A DNA stretch of 64,000 bases from Allosediminivita pacifica (GTDB lineage: Bacteria > Pseudomonadota > Alphaproteobacteria > Rhodobacterales > Rhodobacteraceae). This document shows positions 23,985 through 32,608 of the stretch, piece by piece; the stretch's first letter is position 1; each line of letters begins with the position of its first letter. Made by a program: the position numbers and the translations under genes. A model generated the notes under the pieces. The model did not search any database. It saw only the letters and a list, made by a program, of their open reading frames with translations, and had not been told where the DNA came from. The stretch covers positions 62,001-126,000 of the forward strand of contig NZ_QBKN01000011.1 of assembly GCF_003054175.1 (NCBI RefSeq). The letters run 5' to 3'.

Positions 23985-24335
23985 ATGGAAAACGACGTAC
24001 TGATCCTGGTCCGGGACGAGACCGCACGCCTTGAAGAACAACGCGACGAAATCGCGGAAACGCTGCGGGAACTGAGCCAGGAATTGCGTGATCTACGCGC
24101 CCGCGTTCGCGAGGGCGACCTGAAGGACTCGCAGGAGGCCGGCAAGCTGCTGGGCCACCTGCGCTACTGGCTGAAGGCCGCAAATGAAACGGAGGCTCAA
24201 CTTGCAGAACAGAGAAGGAAAAGAGCCGGGATCTCGGGGGCATACGGGCTCGACCTCGACCGGGCGCGGGCTGATATCGGGTGCCGGCTTGATCGGATCC
24301 GCCGGTGCTGCGGTGAAGGAGAGCTTCCTGAGTGA
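23985..24335 (+). CDS. GTA g1, terminase small-subunit-like coiled-coil protein
   Basis: A 116-residue protein, almost entirely charged helix (EEQRDEIAETLRELSQELRD and on). It has the position and character of RcGTA orfg1, which was shown to act as the small terminase subunit in DNA packaging. It overlaps the start of the large terminase gene. No HTH is obvious, consistent with non-specific DNA recognition by GTAs. Identification rests on synteny and helical composition. Confidence 0.8.
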   Translation: MENDVLILVRDETARLEEQRDEIAETLRELSQELRDLRARVREGDLKDSQEAGKLLGHLRYWLKAANETEAQLAEQRRKRAGISGAYGLDLDRARADIGCRLDRIRRCCGEGELPE

Positions 24336-25605
24336 ACTGACGGAGGGGGAGCGCCTTGCGCTCCCCTTTCTTTTCGATTTCTGGGCGCACCCGCACCAGT
24401 TGCCGCCTGAGGGCGACTGGCGCTGCTGGGCGATCCTGGGCGGACGTGGGGCGGGCAAGACCCGGGCCGGGGCCGAATGGGTGCGCTCCATGGTCGAAGG
24501 GCCGCGGCCCCTCGATGCAGGGCGCGCGCGGCGGCTGGCGCTGGTGGGCGAGACCATAGACCAGGTGCGCGAGGTGATGGTCTTCGGCGACAGCGGCATC
24601 CTCAACTGTTCGCCGCCGGACCGGCGGCCGAGCTGGAACGCGACGCGCCGTTGTCTTGTCTGGCCCAACGGGGCCGAGGCCATGGCGTTTTCGGCGCATG
24701 ACCCCGAGGCGCTGCGCGGGCCGCAGTTCGATGGCGCCTGGGTGGACGAGCTGGCGAAGTGGCGCAACGCGCAGGCGACCTGGGACATGCTGCAATTCGG
24801 GCTTCGCCTTGGTGACGATCCGAGGGTCTGCGCAACCACGACGCCGCGCAACGTGGCAGTCCTGAAACGTTTGCTCGATCTGCCGTCGACGGTTGTGACC
24901 CGAGCGCCCACCGAGGCGAACCGGGCCTACCTTGCGGAGGCTTTCCTGGCCGAGGTGCGTGCGCGCTATGCGGGCTCTCGGTTGGGATTGCAGGAACTGG
25001 ATGGGGTGCTGCTGGACGAAGCGGACGGCGCGCTCTGGTCGCGGGAGATGCTGGATGCCTGTCGGGCGGGGCGGCTGCCGGAGTTCGACCGGATCGTCGT
25101 GGCTGTCGACCCGCCGGCCGGTGCCGGCGCGGGTTCCGATGCCTGCGGGATCGTCGTGGCCGGTGTGGTGCGGTCCGGACCGCCCGAGGAGTGGCGCGCC
25201 GTGGTGCTTGAGGACGCGAGCGTGCAGGGCGCCTCGCCGCTCGGCTGGGCCAAGGCCGCGGCGCAGTCCTACGACCGCTGGAAGGCCGACCGCGTCGTGG
25301 CCGAGGTGAATCAGGGTGGCGCCATGGTGAAGACGGTGCTGGCGCAGGTGGACCCGATGCTGCCCGTGACGGCGGTGCATGCGAGCCGCAGCAAGGCCGC
25401 GCGGGCCGAGCCGGTGGCGGCGCTCTACGAGCAGGGCCGCGTGGCGCATGTCGCAGGGATGGAGGCGCTCGAGGCACAGATGTGCCTGATGACGCCCGAG
25501 GGGTTCGAGGGCGGCGGGAGCCCTGACCGCGTCGATGCGCTGGTCTGGGCGCTGAGCGAGTTGATGCTTGGTGCAAAGGCTCCGCCGCGGGTCAGAAGCC
25601 TTTGA
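24313..25605 (+). CDS. GTA g2, terminase large subunit
   Basis: A 430-residue packaging ATPase/nuclease. Walker A is LGGRGAGKTRAGAEW near residue 45, and the family stretches FDGAWVDELAKW (Walker B) and VVAVDPPAGAGAGSDACGI (RuvC-like nuclease start) follow. It pumps host DNA into the capsid and cuts headfuls. The GTG at 24313 gives the usual N-terminal length; an ATG at 24184 would add 43 residues lying wholly in the other frame of g1, which I consider less likely. Confidence 0.92.
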   Translation: MKESFLSELTEGERLALPFLFDFWAHPHQLPPEGDWRCWAILGGRGAGKTRAGAEWVRSMVEGPRPLDAGRARRLALVGETIDQVREVMVFGDSGILNCSPPDRRPSWNATRRCLVWPNGAEAMAFSAHDPEALRGPQFDGAWVDELAKWRNAQATWDMLQFGLRLGDDPRVCATTTPRNVAVLKRLLDLPSTVVTRAPTEANRAYLAEAFLAEVRARYAGSRLGLQELDGVLLDEADGALWSREMLDACRAGRLPEFDRIVVAVDPPAGAGAGSDACGIVVAGVVRSGPPEEWRAVVLEDASVQGASPLGWAKAAAQSYDRWKADRVVAEVNQGGAMVKTVLAQVDPMLPVTAVHASRSKAARAEPVAALYEQGRVAHVAGMEALEAQMCLMTPEGFEGGGSPDRVDALVWALSELMLGAKAPPRVRSL

Positions 25606-25741
25606 TTCCCAATGGTGTTGCGCTGAGGCGCGGCACCGTTCGGTGGCGTCGAGGGCCGTTAAATCCTTCGGTCTAGGTTTCTTTCCAAGCCGCGGGGCAC
25701 ACAAGGCCCCGCCGACGGAAATCGGAAAGGAGCGCGGCGCG

Positions 25742-26941
25742 ATGGTATTGCAGTTTCTCGCAGGTCGGGGCCGGTCGGAACCCCAGGCGGCACCGGCCGC
25801 AAAAGCCTCGGCCACCGGACCGCTGGTGGCGCATGTGACCTCGGGGCGGATCGCCTGGTCGCCGCGCGACACGGCTTCGCTGACCAAGCAGGCCTTCGCG
25901 GGCAATCCGGTGGGCTTTCGCGCGGTCAAGCTGATCGCGGAAGCCGCCGCGGCGCTGCCGCTGATTTTGCAGGATGCCTCGGCGCGCTATGCCGATCATC
26001 CGATCCTGCAACTGGTCACGGCCCCGAATCCGGCACAGGGGCGGGCCGAGCTGCTGGAGGCGCTTTACGGGCAGCTGCTGCTGTCGGGTGACGGCTACGT
26101 CGAGGCTGTGACGGGCAGCGGGGCCGTGCCGCTTGAACTGCATGTGCTGCGGTCCGACCGGATGCGGGTGATCCCTGGCAGCGATGGCTGGCCCGTGGGC
26201 TACGAATACGCGGTTGGTGGACGCAAGCACAGGTTCGACGCGACCGGGCCGGTCTCACCGATCCTGCACGTCCGGAATTTCCACCCCCAGGACGATCATT
26301 ACGGGCTGAGTCCGCTGCAGTCTGCGGCTCAGGCAGTGGATGTGCACAACGCCGCAAGTCGTTGGTCCAAGGGGCTTTTGGATAACGCGGCGCGCCCGTC
26401 GGGTGCCATCATCTGGAAGGGCCCGGACGGGCAGAGCAGCCTGGCGCCTGACCAGTATGAACGCCTCGTCGCCGAGATGGAGGCGCATCACCAGGGCGCC
26501 CGGAACGCCGGACGGCCGATGTTGCTTGAAGGCGGTCTGGACTGGAAGCCGATGGGCTTTTCGCCTTCGGACATGGAGTTCCAGAAGACCAAGGAGGCGG
26601 CGGCACGAGAGATCGCGGTAGCCTTCGGCATTCCGCCGATGCTGCTGGGGATCCCCGGCGAGGCGACCTACGCCAACTATCAGGAAGCGCACCGCGCCTT
26701 CTATCGCCTGACGGTTCTGCCGCTCGCCGGCCGTGTGGCGGCGGCGCTGGGACGTTGGCTGGCGCAGTTCGCCGGCGAGGAAGTTTCGCTTGTCCCCGAC
26801 CCCGACAGGGTGCCGGCGCTCGCCTCCGAACGCGACGCGCAATGGGCGCGCGTGGCGCAGGCCGATTTCCTGACCACAGCCGAGAAGCGGGATATGCTCG
26901 GGCTTCCTCCGCTAGATGAAGGTGGGGCCTCAAGTGCCTGA
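25742..26941 (+). CDS. GTA g3, HK97-type portal protein
   Basis: A 399-residue portal protein that forms the dodecameric ring through which DNA enters. Characteristic stretches: NPVGFRAVKLIAEAAAALPL, LLLSGDGYVEAV, HVRNFHPQDDHYGLSPLQSA and AFGIPPMLLGIPGEATYANY. AAAGGAGCGC precedes the ATG at 25742. It lies 136 bases after the terminase, the largest gap inside the cluster, and overlaps g3.5 by 26 bases. Confidence 0.93.
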   Translation: MVLQFLAGRGRSEPQAAPAAKASATGPLVAHVTSGRIAWSPRDTASLTKQAFAGNPVGFRAVKLIAEAAAALPLILQDASARYADHPILQLVTAPNPAQGRAELLEALYGQLLLSGDGYVEAVTGSGAVPLELHVLRSDRMRVIPGSDGWPVGYEYAVGGRKHRFDATGPVSPILHVRNFHPQDDHYGLSPLQSAAQAVDVHNAASRWSKGLLDNAARPSGAIIWKGPDGQSSLAPDQYERLVAEMEAHHQGARNAGRPMLLEGGLDWKPMGFSPSDMEFQKTKEAAAREIAVAFGIPPMLLGIPGEATYANYQEAHRAFYRLTVLPLAGRVAAALGRWLAQFAGEEVSLVPDPDRVPALASERDAQWARVAQADFLTTAEKRDMLGLPPLDEGGASSA

Positions 26942-27161
26942 TGGACGAGTGAAATACGAGCCATTCGCCTGCGCGCCCGGGATGCGGCTGGAAGCGCATG
27001 AGCGGGTCAGCAAGCTTCAGTTCGAGGCGCTGAACGCCCGGCTGGACCGGCTCGAGATGATCATGGAGCGGCTTGAAAAGCGGCTCTGGCTGACGGTCTA
27101 CGGCGTGGTCGGGGTGATCCTGGCCCAGGCCTTTCAAGGGCTGCTGCAGGCTGCGCCCTGA
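26916..27161 (+). CDS. GTA g3.5, small membrane-anchored protein
   Basis: An 81-residue protein with a helical, charged middle (FEALNARLDRLEMIMERLEKR) and a C-terminal membrane segment (VYGVVGVILAQAFQGLL). It sits between portal and protease as g3.5 does in RcGTA. The ATG at 26916 overlaps the portal gene; a GTG at 26934 is an alternative. Its role is unknown. Confidence 0.75.
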   Translation: MKVGPQVPDGRVKYEPFACAPGMRLEAHERVSKLQFEALNARLDRLEMIMERLEKRLWLTVYGVVGVILAQAFQGLLQAAP

Positions 27162-27184
27162 GTGGCGGGAAAGAAAGGGAACGG

Positions 27185-27730
27185 ATGCTGGATCTCGAAA
27201 TGAAATTCTGCCGCTTCGAGGCGGAGGTGACGGTGGCCGAGGGGCACCGGATCGAGGGATACGCCTCGCTTTTCGGGGCGTGCGACCAGGGTGGCGACGT
27301 GGTGGCGCAGGGCGCCTATGCGCGCAGCCTTCAGCGGCTTCAGTCCGAGGGGCGGTCGGTCAAGATGCTCTGGCAGCACGACCCGGCCCAGCCCATCGGC
27401 ATCTGGGAGGAGGTCCGCGAGGACGGTCGCGGGCTTTTCGTCAAGGGGCGGCTGCTTGAAGACGTGAGCCGCGCCCGCGAGGCGAAGGCGCTGATCGAGG
27501 CAGGGGCCATCGACGGCCTGTCGATTGGTTACCGCACTGTGAAATCACGCAAATCGGAGGCGGGTCACCGCGTCCTGACGGAACTGGAGCTCTGGGAAGT
27601 GTCGCTGGTGACCTTCCCGATGCTGCCCAGTGCGCGCGTGGCGGCCAAGGGCGACGCGCCCGAGGAAGTCATGCTGCGCGACCTGGCGAGTGTCCTCGAG
27701 GACGCGCGCCGCAACCTGGCGGACAGCTGA
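27185..27730 (+). CDS. GTA g4, HK97-family prohead protease
   Basis: A 181-residue serine protease of the HK97 prohead family. Catalytic-region features are GYASLFGACDQGGDVVAQGAY, MLWQHDPAQPIGIW with the conserved His, and IDGLSIGYRTV with the Ser. It removes the capsid protein N-terminal scaffold during assembly; cleavage in the capsid would fall before SKAMSTAINSDGGY. Length is usual. Confidence 0.9.
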   Translation: MLDLEMKFCRFEAEVTVAEGHRIEGYASLFGACDQGGDVVAQGAYARSLQRLQSEGRSVKMLWQHDPAQPIGIWEEVREDGRGLFVKGRLLEDVSRAREAKALIEAGAIDGLSIGYRTVKSRKSEAGHRVLTELELWEVSLVTFPMLPSARVAAKGDAPEEVMLRDLASVLEDARRNLADS

Positions 27731-27761
27731 CGCGCCGCCCATCGACATGGGGAATTTTGCC

Positions 27762-28943
27762 ATGAGCACGACCGGGACCTCGTCTCGGACCGGGGAGGAT
27801 CTGTCCCCGGCCGCCCGGGTGAGCGCCGCGATGGCGGGGCTGATCGGGGACTTCAAGGCCATGCAGGCAGACCTGCAGGGCAAGCTTCAGAAACAGGAAG
27901 AGCGACTGACCATGCTGGATCACAAGACCGCCCATCACGCGCGCCCGGCGCTGTCCACCGCGGCCGAACCCGACGCGCCGCATCAGAAGGCCTTCGACGC
28001 CTACCTTCGCAGTGGCGAGGATGACGGGCTGCGCGGGCTCGAACTCGAAAGCAAGGCGATGTCCACGGCGATCAACTCGGACGGCGGTTATCTTGTCGAT
28101 CCGCAGACCGCCGAGACGATCCGCTCGACGCTTGCGAGCACGGCCTCGATCCGCAGCGTGGCGAGCATCGTGAACGTCGAGGCGGGCAGCTTCGACGTGC
28201 TGATCGACCGCAACGACGCAAGTGCCGGATGGGCGAACGAAACCGATGCGACCGCCGAGACCGGCACGCCGACCGTCGAGCGGATCTCGATCCCGCTTTA
28301 CGAGCTGAACGCGCTGCCGAAGATCTCGCAACGCCTGCTGGACGACACGGCGTTTGACGTCGAGGCCTGGCTGGCCGGGCGCATCGCCGACAAGTTCGCC
28401 CGTGCCGAGGCGGTGGCCTTCGTGTCGGGTGACGGGCAGGACAAGCCGCGCGGCTTCCTGAACCATGCCACCGTGGACAATGAGGTCTGGACCTGGGGCA
28501 ATATCGGCTACGTGCCCACCGGCATCGCCGACACCATCGGCAGCGGCGATACGCTGATCGACCTGGTGTATTCGCTGGGCGCGCAGTACCGGGCCAAGGC
28601 CACCTTCGTGCTGAATTCCCGCACGGCAGGCGAGCTGCGCAAGCTCAAGGACAACGACGGGCGCCATCTCTGGTCCGACGGCCTTGCCGCGGCCGAGCCG
28701 GCCCGTCTTCTGGGCTACCCGGTGCTGATCTCGGAGCAGATGCCGGACATCGACGCGGGAACGTACCCGATCGCATTCGGCGATTTCGGGGCGGGCTACA
28801 CCATCGCCGAGCGGCCGGATCTGCGCGTCCTGCGGGACCCGTTCAGCGCCAAGCCGCACGTGCTCTTCTATGCCACCAAGCGTGTCGGCGGCGACGTGAC
28901 CGATTTCGCCGCGATCAAGCTGCTGCGCTGCGCGGTGAGCTGA
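27762..28943 (+). CDS. GTA g5, HK97-fold major capsid protein
   Basis: A 393-residue capsid protein. The first ~95 residues are a helical scaffold (AMQADLQGKLQKQEERL), cleaved at about KAMST. The HK97 core follows: INSDGGYLVDPQTAETI, FDVLIDRNDASAGW, LNALPKISQRLLDD and GDFGAGYTIAERPDLRVLRDP. It is the most abundant GTA component, and a terminator-like hairpin follows, which would favour its expression over the tail genes. GGGGAA precedes the ATG at 27762. Confidence 0.95.
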   Translation: MSTTGTSSRTGEDLSPAARVSAAMAGLIGDFKAMQADLQGKLQKQEERLTMLDHKTAHHARPALSTAAEPDAPHQKAFDAYLRSGEDDGLRGLELESKAMSTAINSDGGYLVDPQTAETIRSTLASTASIRSVASIVNVEAGSFDVLIDRNDASAGWANETDATAETGTPTVERISIPLYELNALPKISQRLLDDTAFDVEAWLAGRIADKFARAEAVAFVSGDGQDKPRGFLNHATVDNEVWTWGNIGYVPTGIADTIGSGDTLIDLVYSLGAQYRAKATFVLNSRTAGELRKLKDNDGRHLWSDGLAAAEPARLLGYPVLISEQMPDIDAGTYPIAFGDFGAGYTIAERPDLRVLRDPFSAKPHVLFYATKRVGGDVTDFAAIKLLRCAVS

Positions 28944-28954
28944 AGCTGAGCCGT

Positions 28955-28986
28955 CGGGAGGGTCTTCGACGGAGGCCCTCCCGTTT
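28955..28986 (+). terminator. Terminator-like hairpin between GTA g5 and g6
   Basis: CGGGAGGG at 28955-28962 pairs with CCCTCCCG at 28976-28983 over a 13-base loop (which can pair further inside), followed by TTT. It is located 12 bases after the capsid stop, inside an otherwise tightly packed operon. A partial terminator would set a high capsid-to-tail ratio. Confidence 0.6.
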
Positions 28987-29039
28987 CGGGCCGGACCGGA
29001 CCTTCGTGCCGGGATGGCCGCCCGAGCGGGAGACGAGAC

Positions 29040-29633
29040 ATGATGTTGGTGGAAGAAGGCCAAGTGCCCGAGGCGGCCCTTCCGGTCGATGCGCTGAAGG
29101 CGCATCTGCGGCTGGGAACGGGCTTTGACGAGGAAAGCGTTCAGGACGGGGTGCTTGGCTCTTTCCTGCGGGCGGCCATGGCGGCGGTCGAGGCCCGGAC
29201 CTCCAAGGCGCTGATCACGCGCGGTTTCGTCCTGACTCTGAACGACTGGCGGGATCCCTGCGCGCAGGTCCTGCCGCTTGCCCCGGTCGAGAGCGTGACC
29301 GACGTGACGCTGGTGGACGGATACGGTGTGGCGACCACGGTCGATCCGGCGCTCTACCGGCTGCAACCCGACGCGCATGCGCCCCGCCTGCGCCCGCGCG
29401 GCGCGGCGCTGCCGCGGGTGGCCGGCGCCGGCGCGGTGGAGATCCGCTTTCGCGCGGGGTTCGGCGCGGCCTTCACGGATGTCCCTGCCGACCTCGCGCA
29501 GGCGGTGATGCTGCTGGCGGCGCACTATTACGAATACCGCGACGAGACCTCGCTTGGCGAAGGCTGCATGCCCTTCGGCGTGGCCTCGCTGGTGGCGCGC
29601 TATCGTCCGCTTCGGTTGGGGGCGGCGGGATGA
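29040..29633 (+). CDS. GTA g6, head-tail connector (gp6-like)
   Basis: A 197-residue protein of the phage gp6-like connector family: ALPVDALKAHLRLGTGFDEE at the N-terminus, an all-helical body, and AQAVMLLAAHYYEYRDETSL near the C-terminus. It forms the adaptor ring below the portal. It starts at one of two adjacent ATGs behind GGGAGACGAGAC and overlaps g7 by 4 bases. Confidence 0.85.
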   Translation: MMLVEEGQVPEAALPVDALKAHLRLGTGFDEESVQDGVLGSFLRAAMAAVEARTSKALITRGFVLTLNDWRDPCAQVLPLAPVESVTDVTLVDGYGVATTVDPALYRLQPDAHAPRLRPRGAALPRVAGAGAVEIRFRAGFGAAFTDVPADLAQAVMLLAAHYYEYRDETSLGEGCMPFGVASLVARYRPLRLGAAG

Positions 29634-29968
29634 GTGTGCCGCAGCTCAATCGCCGCCTGACCCTCGAGGCGCCGGAGCGCGTGGCCGACGGGGCCGGGGG
29701 GTTCGTGGAGATCTGGGTGCCGCTCGGCACGCTCTGGGCCGAGATCCAGCCGCGCACCGGGCGCGTCACCAGCGGAGAGGTCGGTTCGGTTTCCGTCGCG
29801 GCCTTCCGGATCGTCGTGCGGGCGGCGGTTCACGGATCGACGGCCCGACCCGTCGCAGGCCAGCGCTTTGCTATGGGGCCGCGGCGCTTCCTGATCGAGA
29901 GCGTGACCGAGGTCGAGCCGCGGGCTCTCTACTTCGTCTGCGATGCCGAAGAGGAGGTTGCCACGTGA
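29630..29968 (+). CDS. GTA g7, head-tail adaptor (stopper)
   Basis: A 112-residue beta-rich protein of the phage head-tail joining family, with LNRRLTLEAPERVADGAGGF at the N-terminus, LWAEIQPRTGR in the middle and RRFLIESVTEVEP near the end. It closes the connector channel. It overlaps g6 and g8 by 4 bases each. Confidence 0.87.
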   Translation: MSVPQLNRRLTLEAPERVADGAGGFVEIWVPLGTLWAEIQPRTGRVTSGEVGSVSVAAFRIVVRAAVHGSTARPVAGQRFAMGPRRFLIESVTEVEPRALYFVCDAEEEVAT

Positions 29969-30372
29969 GCTACGGGATTTCCGCCGCCCTGCAGGAGGCC
30001 GTCTACGCGCGCCTGCTTGGCAGTGCACAGCTGACGGAGATCGTCGGGAGTGCCGTCTATGACGAGCTGCCGCCGGGGCCGATGCCGTCGCTTTACGTCG
30101 CGCTGGGGCCCGAGAAGGTGCGCGATGCATCGGACGTGGCAACCGCCGCCGCCAGGCACGATTTCACAGTGTCGGTGGTGACCGAAAGCGCGGGGTTCCA
30201 GACCGCGAAGGCCGCCGCCGGGGCCGTGAGCGACGCGCTCAACGGCGCGGCGATGACGCTGGGGCGCGGCCACCTTGTGGGGCTGTGGTTCCGCCAAGCG
30301 CGGGCGACGCGCGAAAGCGGCGGGCTGCGCCGCATCGACATGACCTTCCGCGCGCATGTGGAAGACGACTGA
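29965..30372 (+). CDS. GTA g8, DUF3168 tail terminator
   Basis: A 135-residue DUF3168 protein (ALQEAVYARLLGSAQLTEIV, then YDELPPGPMPSLYVALGPE, and a terminal RRIDMTFRAHVEDD). The RcGTA equivalent forms the tail terminator ring. It starts with GTG at 29965, supported by GAGGAGG 7 bases upstream. Confidence 0.87.
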   Translation: MSYGISAALQEAVYARLLGSAQLTEIVGSAVYDELPPGPMPSLYVALGPEKVRDASDVATAAARHDFTVSVVTESAGFQTAKAAAGAVSDALNGAAMTLGRGHLVGLWFRQARATRESGGLRRIDMTFRAHVEDD

Positions 30373-30393
30373 TTTCAGCAAGGAGACGGGACC

Positions 30394-30807
30394 ATGAGTG
30401 CCCAGAACGGCAAGGATCTTCTGATCAAGATGGACGTGAGCGGTGCGGGCCAGTTCGAGACGCTGGCAGGGCTGCGGGCAAGCCGCATCGCCTTCAACGC
30501 CGAGACGGTGGATGTCACCTCTCTGGAAAGCCAGGGCGGCTGGCGCGAGCTGCTGGCCGGGGCCGGGGTGAAATCGGCGAGCCTGACCGGTGCGGGGGTC
30601 TTCAAGGATGCGCAGACCGATGCAAGGGCGCGCGAGGTCTTCTTCAACGCGCAGATGCCGGACTTCCAGGTGGTGATCCCCGATTTCGGCACCGTCGAGG
30701 GGCCGTTCCAGCTGACCGCCATCGAATATGCCGGCAATCACGACGGCGAGGCGACCTACGAATTGTCTCTGGCCTCGGCCGGCGCCCTGAGCTTCACGGC
30801 AGCCTGA
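30394..30807 (+). CDS. GTA g9, major tail tube protein
   Basis: A 137-residue protein of the GTA/phage major tail protein (TP901-1-like) family: GKDLLIKMDVSGAGQFETLA, FNAETVDVTSLESQGGWREL and a C-terminal ANYxL-like GEATYELSLASAGALSF. It polymerises as the tail tube. AAGGAGACGGG precedes the ATG. The stop overlaps the g10 start by one base. Confidence 0.88.
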   Translation: MSAQNGKDLLIKMDVSGAGQFETLAGLRASRIAFNAETVDVTSLESQGGWRELLAGAGVKSASLTGAGVFKDAQTDARAREVFFNAQMPDFQVVIPDFGTVEGPFQLTAIEYAGNHDGEATYELSLASAGALSFTAA

Positions 30808-31127
30808 TGGCGAACCCCTGGCGAGGCGAGGTGCCGATGGTCATCGATGGCAAGCGCCGGATCATGCGGCTGACACTCGGCGCGCTGGCCGAGCTGGAGG
30901 CCGAGCTTGGCGAAGGATCGCTGGTGGATCTCGTGCAACGCTTCGAGGGCGGGCGCTACTGCGCGCGCGATGTGCTCGCACTGGTGGTGGCCGGCCTGCG
31001 CGGCGGCGGTTGGCGCGGTGATGCGGCAGACCTGCGCTGCGCCGAGATCGAGGGCGGGCCGCTGGCGGCGGCGCAGGCGGCAGCGACGCTGCTTGCCCGC
31101 GCCTTCGCGACGCCAGGACCGGAATGA
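30807..31127 (+). CDS. GTA g10, GTA TAC family protein (tail assembly chaperone)
   Basis: A 106-residue protein: NPWRGEVPMVIDGKRRIMRL, LGALAELEAELGEGSLVDLV and a helical Ala-rich end. This matches the gene transfer agent gp10 family, which resembles phage tail assembly chaperones (HK97 gpG position). Overlaps of 1 and 4 bases join it to g9 and g10.1. The next gene could be its gpGT-like partner, but I see no slippery site. Confidence 0.82.
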   Translation: MANPWRGEVPMVIDGKRRIMRLTLGALAELEAELGEGSLVDLVQRFEGGRYCARDVLALVVAGLRGGGWRGDAADLRCAEIEGGPLAAAQAAATLLARAFATPGPE

Positions 31128-31321
31128 GTGCCTTTGACTGGCCGGGACTGCTGCGCGCGGGGCTGCAGGAGCTTCGGATTCGACCCGAGCAGTTCTGGGC
31201 GCTCACCCCGGCAGAGCTTTCGCTGATGCTGGGGCAGCCGCAGGGCGGTGGTGCCATGGGGCGCGGTGCGCTGGAGCGGATGATGGCGGCCTATCCCGAC
31301 CGGACGGAGGATGAGGGATGA
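31124..31321 (+). CDS. GTA g10.1, phage tail assembly chaperone-like small protein
   Basis: A 65-residue protein with DWPGLLRAGLQELRIRPEQF and LTPAELSLMLG, the pattern of small tail assembly chaperones found between gp10 and the tape measure in GTAs. It overlaps both neighbours by 4 bases. Confidence 0.82.
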   Translation: MSAFDWPGLLRAGLQELRIRPEQFWALTPAELSLMLGQPQGGGAMGRGALERMMAAYPDRTEDEG

Positions 31322-31965
31322 TGGATTTCGAAGATATCGGCGAGCTGGGCGACGAGATCGCGGCGCTCGAAACCTCGCTCGGCGGCGTGGCCGGCATGGC
31401 AGCGGCGTTCGATGCCGAGCTCAGGCGGGTGCATTCGTCGTTCGGTGCAACGGCACGCACGGCGGGATCGCTAGAACGCTCGCTCAGCCGCGGCGTGGCG
31501 CGGGCCATCGACGGGCTGGTGCTGGACGGGATCAGCCTGTCGGACGCGCTGCGCGGCGTCGCGGATTCCATGGTGAACGCGGCCTGGCGCGCGGCCGTGC
31601 GGCCCGTGGCGGACCACATCGGTGGTGCGGTCACATCGGGCATCGGCAGTCTCTTTGGCGCGGTCACGCCCTTCGCGAAGGGGGGCAGTTTCTCGCAAGG
31701 ACGGGAGCGTGGCGTCGTCGGGGCGCCGACCGCCTTTCCGATGCGCCGAGGCCTCGGGCTCATGGGCGAGGCGGGCCCCGAGGCGGTGCTGCCGCTGTCG
31801 CGCGGAGCCGACGGGGCACTTGGCGTGCGGATGCAGGGGCAGGCGGCGCCTGCGCAGGTCGTCATCAATATCTCGACGCCCGATGTCGAGGGCTTCCGCC
31901 GCAGCCAGAGCCAGATCGCCGCGCAGATGGGCCGGGCGCTGAGCGCCGGCGCGCGCAACAGGTGA
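31318..31965 (+). CDS. GTA g11, short tail tape measure protein
   Basis: A 215-residue protein, much shorter than phage tape measures but equal to RcGTA g11, in line with the short tail of the particle. A helical N-terminus (GDEIAALETSLGGVAGMAAAF) is followed by GKGG-like glycine-rich FAKGGSFSQGRERGVVGAP, and GEAGPEAVLPLSRGADG, a motif common at the end of tape measures. It sets tail length and probably helps DNA passage. Confidence 0.87.
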   Translation: MMDFEDIGELGDEIAALETSLGGVAGMAAAFDAELRRVHSSFGATARTAGSLERSLSRGVARAIDGLVLDGISLSDALRGVADSMVNAAWRAAVRPVADHIGGAVTSGIGSLFGAVTPFAKGGSFSQGRERGVVGAPTAFPMRRGLGLMGEAGPEAVLPLSRGADGALGVRMQGQAAPAQVVINISTPDVEGFRRSQSQIAAQMGRALSAGARNR

Positions 31966-31975
31966 GGAGAGGGTC

Positions 31976-32608
31976 ATGGGCTTTCACGAGGTGAGATTTC
32001 CCGCGAACCTGAGTTTCGGCGCGCTCGGCGGGCCGGAACGCAGGACCGATATCGTCACGCTGACCAGCGGTTTCGAAGAGCGAAACACACCCTGGGCCCA
32101 TTCGCGCAGGCGGTGGGACGCGGGACTGGGGCTGCAGTCGCTCGACGATCTTGCGGCGCTGATCGCCTTCTTCGAGGCACGTCGCGGGCAATTGCACGGC
32201 TTCCGCTGGAAGGACTGGGCGGATCACAAGTCCTGTGCACCTTCGGGAGAGCCCGCCGCGGACGACCAGGTGATCGGCACCGGCGATGGCGCGACGGACG
32301 AGTTCTCGCTGACGAAAACCTATCGCTCGGGCGGCGCGGAGTATGTGCGTCCCATCGCCAAGCCGGTCGTGGGGTCGGTTCTGGTGGCCGTCGGTGGCGT
32401 CCTGCAGGTGCAGGGCGCGGACTTTGAGGTGGACGAAACCGAGGGCCTCGTGACGATGGCCTCGGCCCCGGCGGTGGGTGTTGCGGTGACCGCAGGGTTC
32501 GCCTTTGACGTGCCGGTGCGTTTCGACACCGACCGGATCGAGATCAGCGCCGCGACCTTCCAGGCGGGACAGGTGCCCAGCGTGCCGGTGGTGGAGCTGC
32601 GGGTCTGA
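31976..32608 (+). CDS. GTA g12, distal tail protein (DUF2460)
   Basis: A 210-residue DUF2460 protein: GFHEVRFPANLSFGALGGPE, RRRWDAGLGLQSLDDLAALIAFFEARRGQLHGFRWKDWAD (in parts) and FDVPVRFDTDRIEIS. It forms the hexameric distal tail ring that joins tube and baseplate. It ends one base into the start of g13. Confidence 0.9.
   Translation: MGFHEVRFPANLSFGALGGPERRTDIVTLTSGFEERNTPWAHSRRRWDAGLGLQSLDDLAALIAFFEARRGQLHGFRWKDWADHKSCAPSGEPAADDQVIGTGDGATDEFSLTKTYRSGGAEYVRPIAKPVVGSVLVAVGGVLQVQGADFEVDETEGLVTMASAPAVGVAVTAGFAFDVPVRFDTDRIEISAATFQAGQVPSVPVVELRV

Noticed and set aside
24184-24312. Longer terminase start at the ATG 24184
   Set aside because: The added 43 residues lie in an alternative frame of g1 and lack family similarity; the GTG at 24313 gives the normal length.
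23827-25929. 700-codon minus-strand frame over the terminase
   Set aside because: Antisense to g1 and g2, composition of a GC-rich shadow frame.
27669-29525. 618-codon minus-strand frame over the GTA capsid region
   Set aside because: Antisense to protease, capsid and connector genes; no gene-like motif.
30807-31321. Programmed frameshift between g10 and g10.1 as in phage tail chaperones
   Set aside because: Both genes have own starts with 4-base overlap and I see no slippery heptamer.
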